Source: Marifrigoribacter sp965178585 (lineage in GTDB: Bacteria; Bacteroidota; Bacteroidia; Flavobacteriales; Flavobacteriaceae). Taken from it: DNA of 64,000 nt. The stretch lies in contig OZ238267.1 of NCBI GenBank assembly GCA_965178585.1, positions 1,488,001-1,552,000 of the forward strand, in the 5' to 3' direction. Shown piece after piece: positions 34,561-44,311 of this stretch (position 1 is the first letter of the stretch; each line of letters begins with the position of its first letter). A model generated the notes under the pieces. It did not search any database and was not told the DNA's origin. It saw only the letters and a program-made list of their open reading frames with translations. Made by a program: the position numbers and the translations under genes.

Positions 34561-37500
34561 ATGATTAAAAAACAACTTATAATAGCTGTTATGCTATTGC
34601 TATTTTCAACCGTAACTTATGCACAAGTCGGAAATGAATTTCAAGGCCAAGGATCCGGAAATAACATAACAACTGGAGATTATGTGACTGGCTATGGAGA
34701 TAGTGCAGGTTATTCACATACGAGTGGATGGAACGCAACCTATGTTGGTTATCAGGCAGGTAAATTACACACTTCCCAATCAGATAATATATTCATAGGC
34801 GCAAATGCGGGAGATCAGGCTACAACAGGAACAGACAATACAGTTATTGGTACTCGCGCAGCTAGGGCATTAAATGGAACAGACAATACAGTTATTGGAA
34901 CAGAAGCTGGGATGGCTATGGTCTCTGGAGCAAGTGATAATGTTATTATTGGTGAAGAAGCAGGACAAGCATTATTAGATGGTGATGACAATGTATTTAT
35001 TGGTGAAGATGCAGGGTATAATACCACCACAGCTAGTGACAATACTTTTGTAGGAAATACTGCTGGTAGATCTAATACTACAGGTTATGGTAATGCATTT
35101 TTTGGTGATGAAGCGGGTTATGATAATACAACGGGTAAATGGAATACGGCAATTGGAGATTCTGCAGGAATTGATAATGGTGTTGGATGGCAGAATACAT
35201 TTCTAGGTCACGGAGCGGGATGTGCTACAGAACATGGAGATCAGAATACTTTTGTCGGAGCCTATGCAGGTGGAGACAATAACAGAACAAATAGTACATC
35301 AAACGCCAATCGAAATACCTACTTAGGAAACTCAACTGGGTTTTCAAATAGAGAAGGAAGTGACAATGTTGGTATTGGAGCTGGTGCAGATTTTGGAAAT
35401 AATAATCGATCAAGATGTATTTTTATTGGAGGAACAGGAGTTGCAACTCACGGTCAATGGAGTGCAGATGGGTTTCATTCTGTAAATGCCAACGATGCGA
35501 CTGCAATTGGATACCAAGCTCAAACAGATGCTCAATATGGAATTGGAATTGGTCACTATATGGATCAACACGGTGTTGAGTCTGTAAGTTTGGGTTATTT
35601 AACAAATACTGAATCTGCTGCCGATTATAGCGTTTTAATCGGTTCAAAAGGATATTTGAATAAGGCATATACAGTTGGATTGGGTTACGAAACATCAATT
35701 GAAGGTGAGAATTCAATTGCTATAGGAGCAAGCACTTCTGTTACTACAGATTCTGCAATTGTTATAGGATATCAAGCTAGTGCTACAGATCCAGGAGCAT
35801 TATTGCCAACAAACAATATAGCTATTGGTGTTGATGCTAATGTACAAGGAAATAACTCTGTAGCTATTGGTAATGCAGCAACTGCTGTAAATAATAATAC
35901 AATGGTATTAGGTGGAGCTACAAACCCACTAAGTGTTGGTATTGGTACAGACAATCCAAATGCAAATGCCTCTTTAGATTTAGCAGATGTAAATAAAGGG
36001 TTACTTATTAATAGAGTGTCAAATGCAGAACGTACTACAATGGAAACAGCACCTGCTTCCGGAGTGGCTTTAACTACTACAGACGAGGGCTTAATGGTTT
36101 ATGATACAGATGATGACGCTCTTTATGTTTGGGATGGAGCTGCATGGGTAGCATTTGGTACAGGGACAGACGACCAAGGTGCAGATGTCTTTCAATTAAA
36201 TGGCGATGATTTAGAATTGTCTCTTGAAGATGATGGAGTTGCAACACAAACAGTAGATCTTTCAGGATATTTAGATAATACAGATGATCAAGGTGCAGAT
36301 GTCTTTCAATTAAATGGAGATGATTTAGAATTGTCTCTTGAAGATGATGGAGTTGCAACACAAACAGTAGACCTTTCAGGATATTTAGATAATACAGATG
36401 ATCAAGGTGCAGATGTCTTTCAATTAAATGGAGATGATTTAGAATTGTCTCTTGAAGATGATGGAGTTGCAACACAAACAGTAGACCTTTCAGGATATTT
36501 AGATAATACAGATGATCAAGGTGCAGATGTCTTTCAATTAAATGGAGATGATTTAGAATTGTCTCTTGAAGATGATGGAGTTGCAACACAAACAGTAGAC
36601 CTTTCAGGATATTTAGATAATACAGATGATCAAGGTGCAGATGTCTTTCAATTAAATGGCGATGATTTAGAATTGTCTCTTGAAGATGATGGAGTTGCAA
36701 CACAAACTGTAAATTTATCTGGTTATTTAGATAATACAGATGATCAAAATATTTCTGGTTCTGGTTTAACAGGAAATATATTAACAATAGGAATAGAAGG
36801 AGGAACTTCTGAAGATGTTGACCTTTCTTCATTTAACGATGCTGGTACTGATGACCAACAACTATCCTTATCAGGAAATGATTTAGATTTAGAAGATGGT
36901 GGTAGTGTAAGTTTAGCTGGTTATTTAGATAATACAGATGACCAAAACATTACTGGATCTGGATTATCTGGTAATACATTAACCATTGGAATAGAGGGTG
37001 GAAATTCAGAATCAATAGATTTATCTACTTTAAATGATTCTGGAACCGATGATCAACAATTATCCTTATCAGGAAATGATTTAGATTTAGAAGATGGTGG
37101 TAGTGTTAGTTTAGCTGGATATTTAGATAATACAGATGACCAAAACATCTCTGGATCTGGATTATCTGGTAATACATTGACTATTGGAATAGAGGGTGGA
37201 AATTCAGAATCAATAGATTTATCTACTTTAAATGATTCTGGAACCGATGATCAACAATTGTCCTTATCAGGAAATGATTTAGATTTAGAAGACGGTGGTA
37301 GTGTTAGTTTAGCTGGATATTTAGATAATACAGATGATCAAAATATCTCTGGTTCTGGATTATCTGGAAGTACACTAACAATAGGAATAGAAGGAGGGTC
37401 ATCAGAAACTGTAGATTTATCTTCATTAAGCAATTCTGGAACCGACGACCAACAATTATCATTGTCTGGAAATAATTTAGAATTAGAAGATGGTGGAAGT

Positions 37501-38040
37501 GTAGATTTATCTGGTTATATTGATAATACTGATGATCAAAATTTAGCAAATTTCAACTTATCTGCAGGATCCTTATTAAGTTTATCTATTCAAGATGGGA
37601 ATGTTGTAAGTGTTGACTTAGCTCCTTTATTAGATGAAATTTCTGGCCTTGTTTCTGATTTACAAGCAGAAAATGCTGCTCAACAAGCTCAAATTGATGA
37701 TTTAATTATGAGAATGGAAATTCGTGAAGAATGTGCTTGTGATCCTGCATTAGGACTTGATGATAATACATTAGACCCTAATAGGGCTTATTTATTACAA
37801 AACATACCTAATCCATTTGATAATACAACTACAGTTGGTTATTTTGTTCCTTATGCAAATGGTAAAGCTAATATTGTTATTAGTAATATGGCTGGTCAAA
37901 TTATTGATAACATTCAATTGTCTAAGTTTGGAGCAGGTTCTATTAGTATAAACAAATCTAGAATGGCAACAGCAACATATATGTATACGCTATTTGTAGA
38001 CGGTAAAAGAATTGATACCAAAAGAATGATTGTAGAATAG
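34561..38040 (+). CDS. Large repeat-rich secreted protein with YadA-like head and T9SS sorting domain
   Basis: 1159 aa. Signal peptide MIKKQLIIAVMLLLFSTVTYAQ. Residues about 40-460 are short repeats around (T/N)xFIGxxAG and NTxIG, as in trimeric-autotransporter left-handed beta-roll heads. Residues 536-725 are five 38-aa repeats; 726-989 are four 66-aa repeats rich in TDDQ, LSLSG and DLEDGGS; a further divergent copy follows. A short coiled coil (LVSDLQAENAAQQAQIDDLI) precedes the C-terminal sorting domain (LLQNIPNPFDNTTTVGYFVP ... TKRMIVE) used by the type IX system. Probably a surface fibre or adhesin exported by T9SS. No homologous function can be named. Confidence 0.85.
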   Translation: MIKKQLIIAVMLLLFSTVTYAQVGNEFQGQGSGNNITTGDYVTGYGDSAGYSHTSGWNATYVGYQAGKLHTSQSDNIFIGANAGDQATTGTDNTVIGTRAARALNGTDNTVIGTEAGMAMVSGASDNVIIGEEAGQALLDGDDNVFIGEDAGYNTTTASDNTFVGNTAGRSNTTGYGNAFFGDEAGYDNTTGKWNTAIGDSAGIDNGVGWQNTFLGHGAGCATEHGDQNTFVGAYAGGDNNRTNSTSNANRNTYLGNSTGFSNREGSDNVGIGAGADFGNNNRSRCIFIGGTGVATHGQWSADGFHSVNANDATAIGYQAQTDAQYGIGIGHYMDQHGVESVSLGYLTNTESAADYSVLIGSKGYLNKAYTVGLGYETSIEGENSIAIGASTSVTTDSAIVIGYQASATDPGALLPTNNIAIGVDANVQGNNSVAIGNAATAVNNNTMVLGGATNPLSVGIGTDNPNANASLDLADVNKGLLINRVSNAERTTMETAPASGVALTTTDEGLMVYDTDDDALYVWDGAAWVAFGTGTDDQGADVFQLNGDDLELSLEDDGVATQTVDLSGYLDNTDDQGADVFQLNGDDLELSLEDDGVATQTVDLSGYLDNTDDQGADVFQLNGDDLELSLEDDGVATQTVDLSGYLDNTDDQGADVFQLNGDDLELSLEDDGVATQTVDLSGYLDNTDDQGADVFQLNGDDLELSLEDDGVATQTVNLSGYLDNTDDQNISGSGLTGNILTIGIEGGTSEDVDLSSFNDAGTDDQQLSLSGNDLDLEDGGSVSLAGYLDNTDDQNITGSGLSGNTLTIGIEGGNSESIDLSTLNDSGTDDQQLSLSGNDLDLEDGGSVSLAGYLDNTDDQNISGSGLSGNTLTIGIEGGNSESIDLSTLNDSGTDDQQLSLSGNDLDLEDGGSVSLAGYLDNTDDQNISGSGLSGSTLTIGIEGGSSETVDLSSLSNSGTDDQQLSLSGNNLELEDGGSVDLSGYIDNTDDQNLANFNLSAGSLLSLSIQDGNVVSVDLAPLLDEISGLVSDLQAENAAQQAQIDDLIMRMEIREECACDPALGLDDNTLDPNRAYLLQNIPNPFDNTTTVGYFVPYANGKANIVISNMAGQIIDNIQLSKFGAGSISINKSRMATATYMYTLFVDGKRIDTKRMIVE
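36166..36735 (+). repeat. Five tandem 114-bp repeats within the surface-protein gene
   Basis: Units begin at 36166, 36280, 36394, 36508 and 36622 and each encode 38 aa starting TDDQGADVFQ. By eye copies 2, 3 and 4 are identical at DNA level, and copies 1 and 5 differ at a few bases, which suggests recent expansion and possible copy-number variation. Confidence 0.9.
36736..37527 (+). repeat. Four tandem 198-bp repeats within the surface-protein gene
   Basis: Units start at 36736, 36934, 37132 and 37330, each coding for 66 aa beginning TDDQN and holding an inner TDDQQLSLSG half-repeat. They are more diverged than the 114-bp array but share its closing GYLDN, so the two arrays likely descend from one module. 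Confidence 0.85.
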
Positions 38041-38063
38041 TAATAAAGAAAATTATAATATTT

Positions 38064-38095
38064 AAAAATGCTTCCATTTGGAGGCATTTTTATTT
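38064..38095 (+). terminator. Terminator after the surface-protein gene
   Basis: A stem of AAAAATGCTTCC with GGAGGCATTTTT (one G-U pair), loop ATTT, followed by a T-rich run, 24 bp after the stop codon. Confidence 0.75.
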
Positions 38096-38239
38096 CCTAT
38101 ACTTTAATCCAAATCAGAGTACATAGCCTAAACAAAGTTCAGTTAAATCTAATAAAAGAATAGTAACATTCTTCAATTAGAAAGTTCATGAAAGTAGAGA
38201 CCAGTTTATTAGGAATAGGTTGTTTATTTTAACAGAATA

Positions 38240-39538
38240 TTACTTTTGTTTAAAACCAAAATTATGAATATAACCAAAGCTAAACTCTGAAAAATCAGCT
38301 TCTCCTAGGTTTGAGTTGATGTGAACTCCAAAGTAAAAGTTGTTTTTTGGTTTCTTTTCATTGTTAATTATATAATAATTTACCCCTGCTCTTGCATAAA
38401 AAGTGTTTTTAAGTTCGTAAGAAGAACCTAATTCTCCTAATATATAAACAAATTCAGAAGTGCCATCATCATAAAAAAACTCCCAATTAAACCCTTGTTG
38501 TAATTGGTAATCTAATTCGTAAAATGGTTTGTAAAAATTATAACCTATTGTTGCATCTAAACCAATGTGACCTAATAATAATTCAAAATTTACAAAAGCT
38601 CCATAGTTTGATGCATATTTTAATGGGTCGTTCATAAAATGAGGATACTCTTCTACTACTAATTCCCCTTCATCTACAATGTAATTATAGTAATTTCCAT
38701 AAATCCTGTAATGAAAACCTAAGCCTACCTTAATAATATTGTTAAATGTTTTTCCTATAGAACCAGCAATAGTATATACTCCATTTCTTTCATTTAGTTC
38801 TTCAGAAAGTGCACTTACACCTAACCCAGCCCTAAAGCCAAAATAATAATTACTGCTTTTAGAATATTCATTAGTTATAAAGCCATCTTCATTTTTCAAA
38901 GGTGGTTTTTTAAAATTATAATAATTTTGTCTTGATACACTTACTAAAATAGTATTTAAGGCATCATTTGGTAAATTTGTATGCCCATTTGATTGATGAA
39001 AGATTCCGAAACCTGCTTTCCACTTGGCGTGTTCAGTTTGCAAAAAGGTATAGTTAAAGAACATTTTAAATGCCCAAGTCAATTTTGTAGAAATGGCTCT
39101 ATTATTGTTTTCAGGTGCATTGTTAAAAGCGTATGGTAAATTTTTATAAGTGTATGTAAAATAAGATGCACCTCCACCCATTTGCATAGTAAGACCTTTA
39201 AATATACTTTTTATAAAATCGTATTCAATAAAACCTAAAGCAGAAAAGGAATAACCCATATATTCAGGATTACCATAGTTAGTTAAAGCAAAAGACATAC
39301 CAGTTCTGGGGTGTCTTAATCGATATGCCCACTCATCAGTTCTATAAAGGTTTGTATTTCCAAAGCTTAAAAAAACTGTTTTATTAAGATTTAGGTCAGG
39401 AAAACCAGTGTTAGTAGGTAGTGTTTTACCTAAAGCAAACTCAACGGTTGTAAAATTGTTAAATTTAGAAATTGTATCTTTTTGTGAATAGACACAAAAG
39501 GAAATTAACAATAAAATAAAACTTAATTTTTTCGACAT
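38240..39538 (-). CDS. PagL-like acyloxyacyl hydrolase (lipid A deacylase family)
   Basis: 432 aa with signal peptide (MSKKLSFILLLISFCVYSQ) and beta-barrel-like alternation. The active-site-like motif FGIFHQSNGHTNLPND matches the PagL pattern His-x-Ser-Asn. An N-terminal hydrophobic-edged strand RTDEWAYRLRHPRTGMSF and aromatic strand ends support an outer-membrane barrel. The family removes an acyl chain from lipid A. It is longer than enterobacterial PagL (about 170 aa), as expected for Bacteroidota members. Neighbouring acyltransferase genes fit an envelope-modification cluster. Confidence 0.8.
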   Translation of the reverse strand: MSKKLSFILLLISFCVYSQKDTISKFNNFTTVEFALGKTLPTNTGFPDLNLNKTVFLSFGNTNLYRTDEWAYRLRHPRTGMSFALTNYGNPEYMGYSFSALGFIEYDFIKSIFKGLTMQMGGGASYFTYTYKNLPYAFNNAPENNNRAISTKLTWAFKMFFNYTFLQTEHAKWKAGFGIFHQSNGHTNLPNDALNTILVSVSRQNYYNFKKPPLKNEDGFITNEYSKSSNYYFGFRAGLGVSALSEELNERNGVYTIAGSIGKTFNNIIKVGLGFHYRIYGNYYNYIVDEGELVVEEYPHFMNDPLKYASNYGAFVNFELLLGHIGLDATIGYNFYKPFYELDYQLQQGFNWEFFYDDGTSEFVYILGELGSSYELKNTFYARAGVNYYIINNEKKPKNNFYFGVHINSNLGEADFSEFSFGYIHNFGFKQK

Positions 39539-39564
39539 ATAGAATGCGAAAATAGCATTTATTT

Positions 39565-40545
39565 TTAATCTAATTTGTTTACTTTTTTATTCAAAAGTTT
39601 AGTGAATTTTTTCGCTCCATTAGGATTCAAATGATTGGCATTATTAAAGTCTGTAATTTTAAAATTAACAGTATCTCTTTCAGTTTCAATAAAAATAACT
39701 TCAGGGTACTTCCTTTTAATTTCTGAAATAACACTATCTCTTCGATGTACAATGTTATCGTTTAAATTATCTACATAAGTTTTGTAAAGAGGTAATGTAC
39801 ATATAATTGTTTGTAAATCTTTTTCTTTCAAATATTCAAGCATTGAAAATAAATAAGTAGTATTCTTCTTAAATACCTCTTTGTTTTCGTGTTGATTTGG
39901 ATTTGTTTTTAATTTTGAAATAATCACTTCATTAAAGTTATTTAAAGGAAATATTCCTTGAAAACTATTGGTGTTATATCCATATTTATTTAAAACAAAA
40001 TCATTATTGTTTTTTATATAATGAGAATTGAGCATTCTAGAGTATAAATCTGGATTTGCTATATATATCAATTTATCTTTAAAATAAGTTGGTCTTTCAA
40101 AAGCATTTACTTTAAAATATTTTAAATAAACAGAGTTCTTCCAAAAATTCTTACTATTATGTGGAAGCTCTAAATGGCTATTGGATAATTCGAGTACGAC
40201 AAATTTTAATTTATTGGTTTTGGGCTGAAGCTGTTTTAATATTGTAAAATCTAATTTGTGATGTTGAGAAGAAGATGCTAGGCAAATAGCAGGTATATCT
40301 AAATACTCAGGATTAATTGCTCCATCCATTTGTGATGACCCTAAAGCGATTAATTCTATTTCATTTTTATTTTCATTGAAGTAAGAACTATTGTTTTTGT
40401 AATTCGTTGGAATGTTTAAAACCAATAATTCTACCAAACAATAAAAAAATATCACTGGGATAAAAAACCATAGCGAATAAGTAAATAAGTACTTCTTTTT
40501 CTCTTTAAAACTGGAAGTATATAAATTGTTCTGCAGGTCCTGCAT
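39565..40545 (-). CDS. SGNH/GDSL-like membrane-anchored protein paired with an MBOAT
   Basis: 326 aa with one TM segment (FTYSLWFFIPVIFFYCLVEL) then an extracytoplasmic domain. Block I IALGSSQMDGAINP and the late block DFNNANHLNPNGAKKF (D-x-x-H-like) are consistent with the SGNH hydrolase/AlgX/DHHW acetyltransferase group. It overlaps the MBOAT gene by 41 bp. In alginate and other polysaccharide systems such a pair passes an acyl group across the membrane and on to a glycan; the acceptor here is unknown. Confidence 0.75.
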   Translation of the reverse strand: MQDLQNNLYTSSFKEKKKYLFTYSLWFFIPVIFFYCLVELLVLNIPTNYKNNSSYFNENKNEIELIALGSSQMDGAINPEYLDIPAICLASSSQHHKLDFTILKQLQPKTNKLKFVVLELSNSHLELPHNSKNFWKNSVYLKYFKVNAFERPTYFKDKLIYIANPDLYSRMLNSHYIKNNNDFVLNKYGYNTNSFQGIFPLNNFNEVIISKLKTNPNQHENKEVFKKNTTYLFSMLEYLKEKDLQTIICTLPLYKTYVDNLNDNIVHRRDSVISEIKRKYPEVIFIETERDTVNFKITDFNNANHLNPNGAKKFTKLLNKKVNKLD

Positions 40546-41938
40546 ATCTTATTATAATTAATATAAAAATATAATAAATAGCCCACCTAGCGGGCTTTTT
40601 AAATTTGTTTTCTAATCCTTCAAAAGGATGGTTTTTTGTTCTTGTGAAATATTCTAATAAAATTAAAATTGGAATCACTAGAATTTTAAATCCAATTATT
40701 AATGAAAAACCTTCACTTGGCACGAATGAAACTATTTTTTTTATTATATAAAATGAAGACTCTAAATTGTCAGACCTAAAAAACACACAAGAGATTGTAA
40801 TTAATACAAAACCGTAAAATATTGCAAAAAGTAATGGCATTCTATATAAATAATAATTAATAGATACTTTTCGCCCTTTTAATGCAATAGGTAATCTTTC
40901 AATACTAATAGTTATTGCTTGGAAGATTCCAAACATTATAAAGGTCCAATTTGCGCCATGCCATAAACCAATTAATCCCATAGAAATAAATAAAGCTAAT
41001 GTTTTGTAAAATGAGTTCCTTTTATGTTTCTTTATAATAGGTGCATAAACATAATCTGTAAACCACTTGGTAAGTGTGATATGCCATCGTTGCCAAAACT
41101 CTGCAACACTTCTTGATAAATATGGAATATTAAAGTTTTTACTCAATTTAAAACCAAATAATTTTGCTGAACCAATTGCTATGTCTGAATACCCTGAAAA
41201 ATCACAATAAATTTGAAAAAAGAAAAGGGCAGAGGCGTAAAATAACGATAGACTTCCATGTTCTTCTGGACTTGCATATATTGCATTAACTGCTAATGCT
41301 ACATTATCAGCAACTACCATTTTTTTAAATAAGCCCCATAAAATCTGACGTAGGCCATCTTTAAAATTAGTGACATCTAATTTTCTTTGCTTATAAAATT
41401 GAGGCAATAAATTACCAGCCCTTTCAATAGGTCCAGCTACTAATTGAGGAAAAAAGCTAACAAAACATAAAAAGTTTAAAAGATTATAGGTTGGTTTTAT
41501 TCTATTGTTATAAACATCAATCGTATAACTAAGGGTTTGAAATGTATAAAAGCTTAATCCAACAGGTAGAATAATATTTAACGAATTAAATGTGAAATTA
41601 GAATCTGAATAACCTATTAAGTTTATTAATTCATCTACAAAGAAGTTAAAATATTTGAAAGTAAATAGAATCCCTAAATTCCAAAAAACACTGAAAAATA
41701 GAAAAAATTTTCTTCGTGTATTTGAATTTGATTTTTCAATTTCAATTCCTGAATAATAATCTATTAAAGAGCTTATTAAAATTAAAGCTAAAAATCTCCA
41801 ATCCCATAAGCCATAAAAAAAATAACTTGCTATTAATAGAAGTAGGTTTTGAATCTTAATTTTCTGATTACCTATTGACCAATATATTATTAATACAATA
41901 GGTAAAAAAAGTCCAAAATTAAAGGAATTAAAAAGCAC
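40505..41938 (-). CDS. MBOAT-family O-acyltransferase (AlgI/DltB-like)
   Basis: 477 aa with about 10-12 TM segments. Conserved MBOAT features are the loop FFPQLVAGPIERAGNLLPQF, DFSGYSDIAIGSAKLFGF, RSVAEFWQRWHITLTKWFTDYVYAPI, and the catalytic His in GLWHGANWTFIMFG. It moves acyl groups from a cytoplasmic donor to an exported glycan, with the overlapping SGNH-like gene as likely partner. No lead gene of a polysaccharide operon is nearby. Confidence 0.9.
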   Translation of the reverse strand: MLFNSFNFGLFLPIVLIIYWSIGNQKIKIQNLLLLIASYFFYGLWDWRFLALILISSLIDYYSGIEIEKSNSNTRRKFFLFFSVFWNLGILFTFKYFNFFVDELINLIGYSDSNFTFNSLNIILPVGLSFYTFQTLSYTIDVYNNRIKPTYNLLNFLCFVSFFPQLVAGPIERAGNLLPQFYKQRKLDVTNFKDGLRQILWGLFKKMVVADNVALAVNAIYASPEEHGSLSLFYASALFFFQIYCDFSGYSDIAIGSAKLFGFKLSKNFNIPYLSRSVAEFWQRWHITLTKWFTDYVYAPIIKKHKRNSFYKTLALFISMGLIGLWHGANWTFIMFGIFQAITISIERLPIALKGRKVSINYYLYRMPLLFAIFYGFVLITISCVFFRSDNLESSFYIIKKIVSFVPSEGFSLIIGFKILVIPILILLEYFTRTKNHPFEGLENKFKKPARWAIYYIFILIIIRYAGPAEQFIYFQF

Positions 41939-41965
41939 TTGTTGATTTTATGTTTCAGCTAAAAT

Positions 41966-41995
41966 AAAAAAAGGCTACCATTCAGTAACCTTTTT
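41966..41995 (-). terminator. Terminator of the M42 peptidase gene
   Basis: On the reverse strand AAAAAGGTTAC and GTAGCCTTTTT pair (one G-U) around a short loop and run into T residues; it sits 24 bp after the peptidase stop codon. Confidence 0.7.
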
Positions 41996-42018
41996 ATGCA
42001 ACATTATATTATTTAAGT

Positions 42019-43104
42019 TTATTCAAAGTAACTATAAGAATCATTATTTTTCATATTTAATAAGGATTCATAAATAAGTTTAATTACAGCTTCAACATCA
42101 TTTTTGTGCACCATTTCTACGGTTGTGTGCATATAGCGTAATGGAAGAGATATTAGGGCACTTGCAACCCCAGCATTACTATAAGCAAAGGCATCCGTAT
42201 CTGTACCAGTAGCTCTTGAAAGAGCAGCTCTTTGAAACGGAATCTTTTTATCTTCTGCAGTTTCAGTAATTAGATCTCTTAATTTTTGTTGTACCGCTGG
42301 AGCATAAGCCACTACAGGCCCCTTTCCTAATTCAATGTGACCTTCTTTTTTCTTATCAATCATCGGAGTTGTAGTGTCGTGGGTAACATCTGTAACAATT
42401 GCAGCGTTTGGCTGTATACGTTCTGCAATCATTTGTGCTCCTCTTAGTCCAATTTCCTCTTGAACAGAATTGGTGATGTATAGCCCAAAAGGTAATTTCT
42501 TTTTATTTTTATGAAGTAATCTAGCAACTTCAGCAATCATAAATCCTCCCATTCTATTATCCATAGCTCTACAGACAAATTTATCGTCATTCAAAATATG
42601 AAAAGTATCTGGGTAAGTAATAACACATCCTACGTGAACTCCCATTTTTTCTACTTCCTCTTTAGTAGTAGCTCCAATATCAATAAAAATGTTATCTGGT
42701 TTTGGTGCTTCTTCCTTTGCTTTATTTCTTGTATGAATTGCTGGCCACCCAAAAACTCCTTTAACAATACCCTTTTTAGTATGAATGTTTACAACTTTTG
42801 AAGGTGCAATCTGATGATCACTACCACCGTTTCTTACCACATAAAGTAATCCGTTATCACTAATAAAATTTACATACCAAGAAATTTCATCGGCATGTCC
42901 CTCAATTACTACTTTGTATTTCGCCTTAGGATTGATAACAGCTACTGCAGTTCCATAGGTGTCGGTAATAAATTCATCTACATAAGGTTTTAAATAATCC
43001 ATCCAAATCTTTTGACCATCCCATTCGTAACCTGTAGGAGCAGCATTATTTAAGTATTCTTCTAGAAAAGTAATTGATTTTTTTGTCAATATTGATGTTG
43101 CCAT
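42019..43104 (-). CDS. M42-family metallo-aminopeptidase
   Basis: 361 aa. Metal ligands of the M42/M18-type co-catalytic site are visible: EGHADEISWYV (His, Asp), CRAMDNRMGG (bridging Asp), VQEEIGLRGA (Glu pair), VTDVTHDTTT and, near the end, RYMHTTVE (His). Cytoplasmic, probably a tetrahedral dodecamer that trims peptides. Its terminator and own upstream region suggest a single-gene unit, divergent from the DUF4294 gene. Confidence 0.93.
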   Translation of the reverse strand: MATSILTKKSITFLEEYLNNAAPTGYEWDGQKIWMDYLKPYVDEFITDTYGTAVAVINPKAKYKVVIEGHADEISWYVNFISDNGLLYVVRNGGSDHQIAPSKVVNIHTKKGIVKGVFGWPAIHTRNKAKEEAPKPDNIFIDIGATTKEEVEKMGVHVGCVITYPDTFHILNDDKFVCRAMDNRMGGFMIAEVARLLHKNKKKLPFGLYITNSVQEEIGLRGAQMIAERIQPNAAIVTDVTHDTTTPMIDKKKEGHIELGKGPVVAYAPAVQQKLRDLITETAEDKKIPFQRAALSRATGTDTDAFAYSNAGVASALISLPLRYMHTTVEMVHKNDVEAVIKLIYESLLNMKNNDSYSYFE

Positions 43105-43227
43105 AATTTTTTGTTTAAATCTGAAGTTATATAAGAATCAAAATTAGTGATTTATTGATTAGTCACTGATACATTTTGTTTAATTTTGGTATAGTTTTCG
43201 TGTTAATTGAAAAATATAATTTTTTTA

Positions 43228-43923
43228 ATGATTTTTTTTAAACAAATATCCTTTTTTATTTTCCTTTTGTCTCCTTTGTTTTTAGTTGGGCAAATAACTG
43301 AAGCAAATACCAATCAAGAAATAGATAGTACAAACTTTTATTATATTATTAAAGGAGATTCCATTCCGCGTGAGTTTATCGATTTGCAAGAAGTTGTTTT
43401 ATTAAATAAACTTAAGTTTACTTCAAAAGAAAACCGAAAACGTTATTTAATTCTACGTCGTAAAACTAGAAAAGTGTACCCTTATGCAAAATTAGCCGCA
43501 GAAAGACTGGTTGTTATGACTGAAAGATTAAAAACCATCGAAAAGAAAAGTGATAAGAAGAAATATACTAAAAGAGTTCAAAAATATATTGAAGAAGAGT
43601 TTTCTGCAAAACTTAAAAAATTCACAAGAACGGAAGGTCAAATATTAGCAAAATTAATTCATAGACAAACCGGTAGAACTGCTTTTGATTTAGTGAAAGA
43701 ATTAAGGACAGGGTGGAAGGCATTTTGGTACAATACTACCGCAAATTTATTTGACATTTCTTTGAAAGAAGAATACGATCCTTTTACCAATAAAGAGGAT
43801 TATTTAATTGAAGATGTCTTGGAAAGATCCTTCCAAGAAAACATATTAGATAGACAAGCTCCAGCATTCCCAATTGATTTTTTAGATTTAACCGCTTATT
43901 GGAATAAAAAGATAGAAGAATAG
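43228..43923 (+). CDS. Exported DUF4294 protein
   Basis: From the ATG at 43228 the product is 231 aa with a signal peptide (MIFFKQISFFIFLLSPLFLVGQ); a TTG at 43207 would lengthen the N-terminus. Signature: YYIIKGDSIPREFIDLQEVV, then LILRRKTRKVYPYAKLAAERL, and near the end HRQTGRTAFDLVKELRTGWKAFWY. DUF4294 is a Bacteroidota family of unknown role, often next to M42 peptidase genes as here. Confidence 0.85.
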   Translation: MIFFKQISFFIFLLSPLFLVGQITEANTNQEIDSTNFYYIIKGDSIPREFIDLQEVVLLNKLKFTSKENRKRYLILRRKTRKVYPYAKLAAERLVVMTERLKTIEKKSDKKKYTKRVQKYIEEEFSAKLKKFTRTEGQILAKLIHRQTGRTAFDLVKELRTGWKAFWYNTTANLFDISLKEEYDPFTNKEDYLIEDVLERSFQENILDRQAPAFPIDFLDLTAYWNKKIEE

Positions 43924-44187
43924 TTTAATTTTTCATTGTAGTTTTCTTACATATTTTATTTAATAATTAGATAATGACATGTACATCTATATGTTGTAAA
44001 GTGAGGTGTTTGCTTAGTTTTGTTTAATAATTAATAGATCAAAAATTCATTTCATTTTCCATTGCCTATATATTAAGGTGAAAAATATTTTTGTATGTAA
44101 GTTAGGGTTTATCAGATAGTTGGTAAAAAGGTCAAAAAAAAGCTTTATTTTTTTTATTATTTATAGTGATAATATGAAATAGAGTTT

Positions 44188-44195
44188 TATATTTG
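44188..44195 (+). promoter_or_regulatory. rRNA promoter P1 -7 box
   Basis: TATATTTG, matching TAnnTTTG, followed by CACCCGCTTTGGGA. No convincing TTG at -33. Confidence 0.6.
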
Positions 44196-44281
44196 CACCC
44201 GCTTTGGGAGATACCTTAGGGTTTAAAAATTGAGGCGAAAAAAGTTCTTTAAAATTTTATTCAAATAATTTTCAAAAAAGG

Positions 44282-44311
44282 TTGTGGGGATAAAAAACTG
44301 TTGTATATTTG
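44282..44311 (+). promoter_or_regulatory. rRNA promoter P2
   Basis: TTG at 44282-44284 and TATATTTG at 44304-44311 with 19 bp between, the sequence of a strong Bacteroidota promoter; it repeats the CACCCGCTT extension of P1. Confidence 0.75.

Noticed and set aside
36077..36832. 251-aa reverse-strand frame of His/Leu repeats
   Set aside because: It is the antisense of the 114-bp tandem repeats of the surface-protein gene and only exists because the repeat keeps the frame open.
36166..37527. CRISPR-like array
   Set aside because: The repeats are 114 and 198 bp, contiguous without spacers, and translate in one frame as part of a protein.
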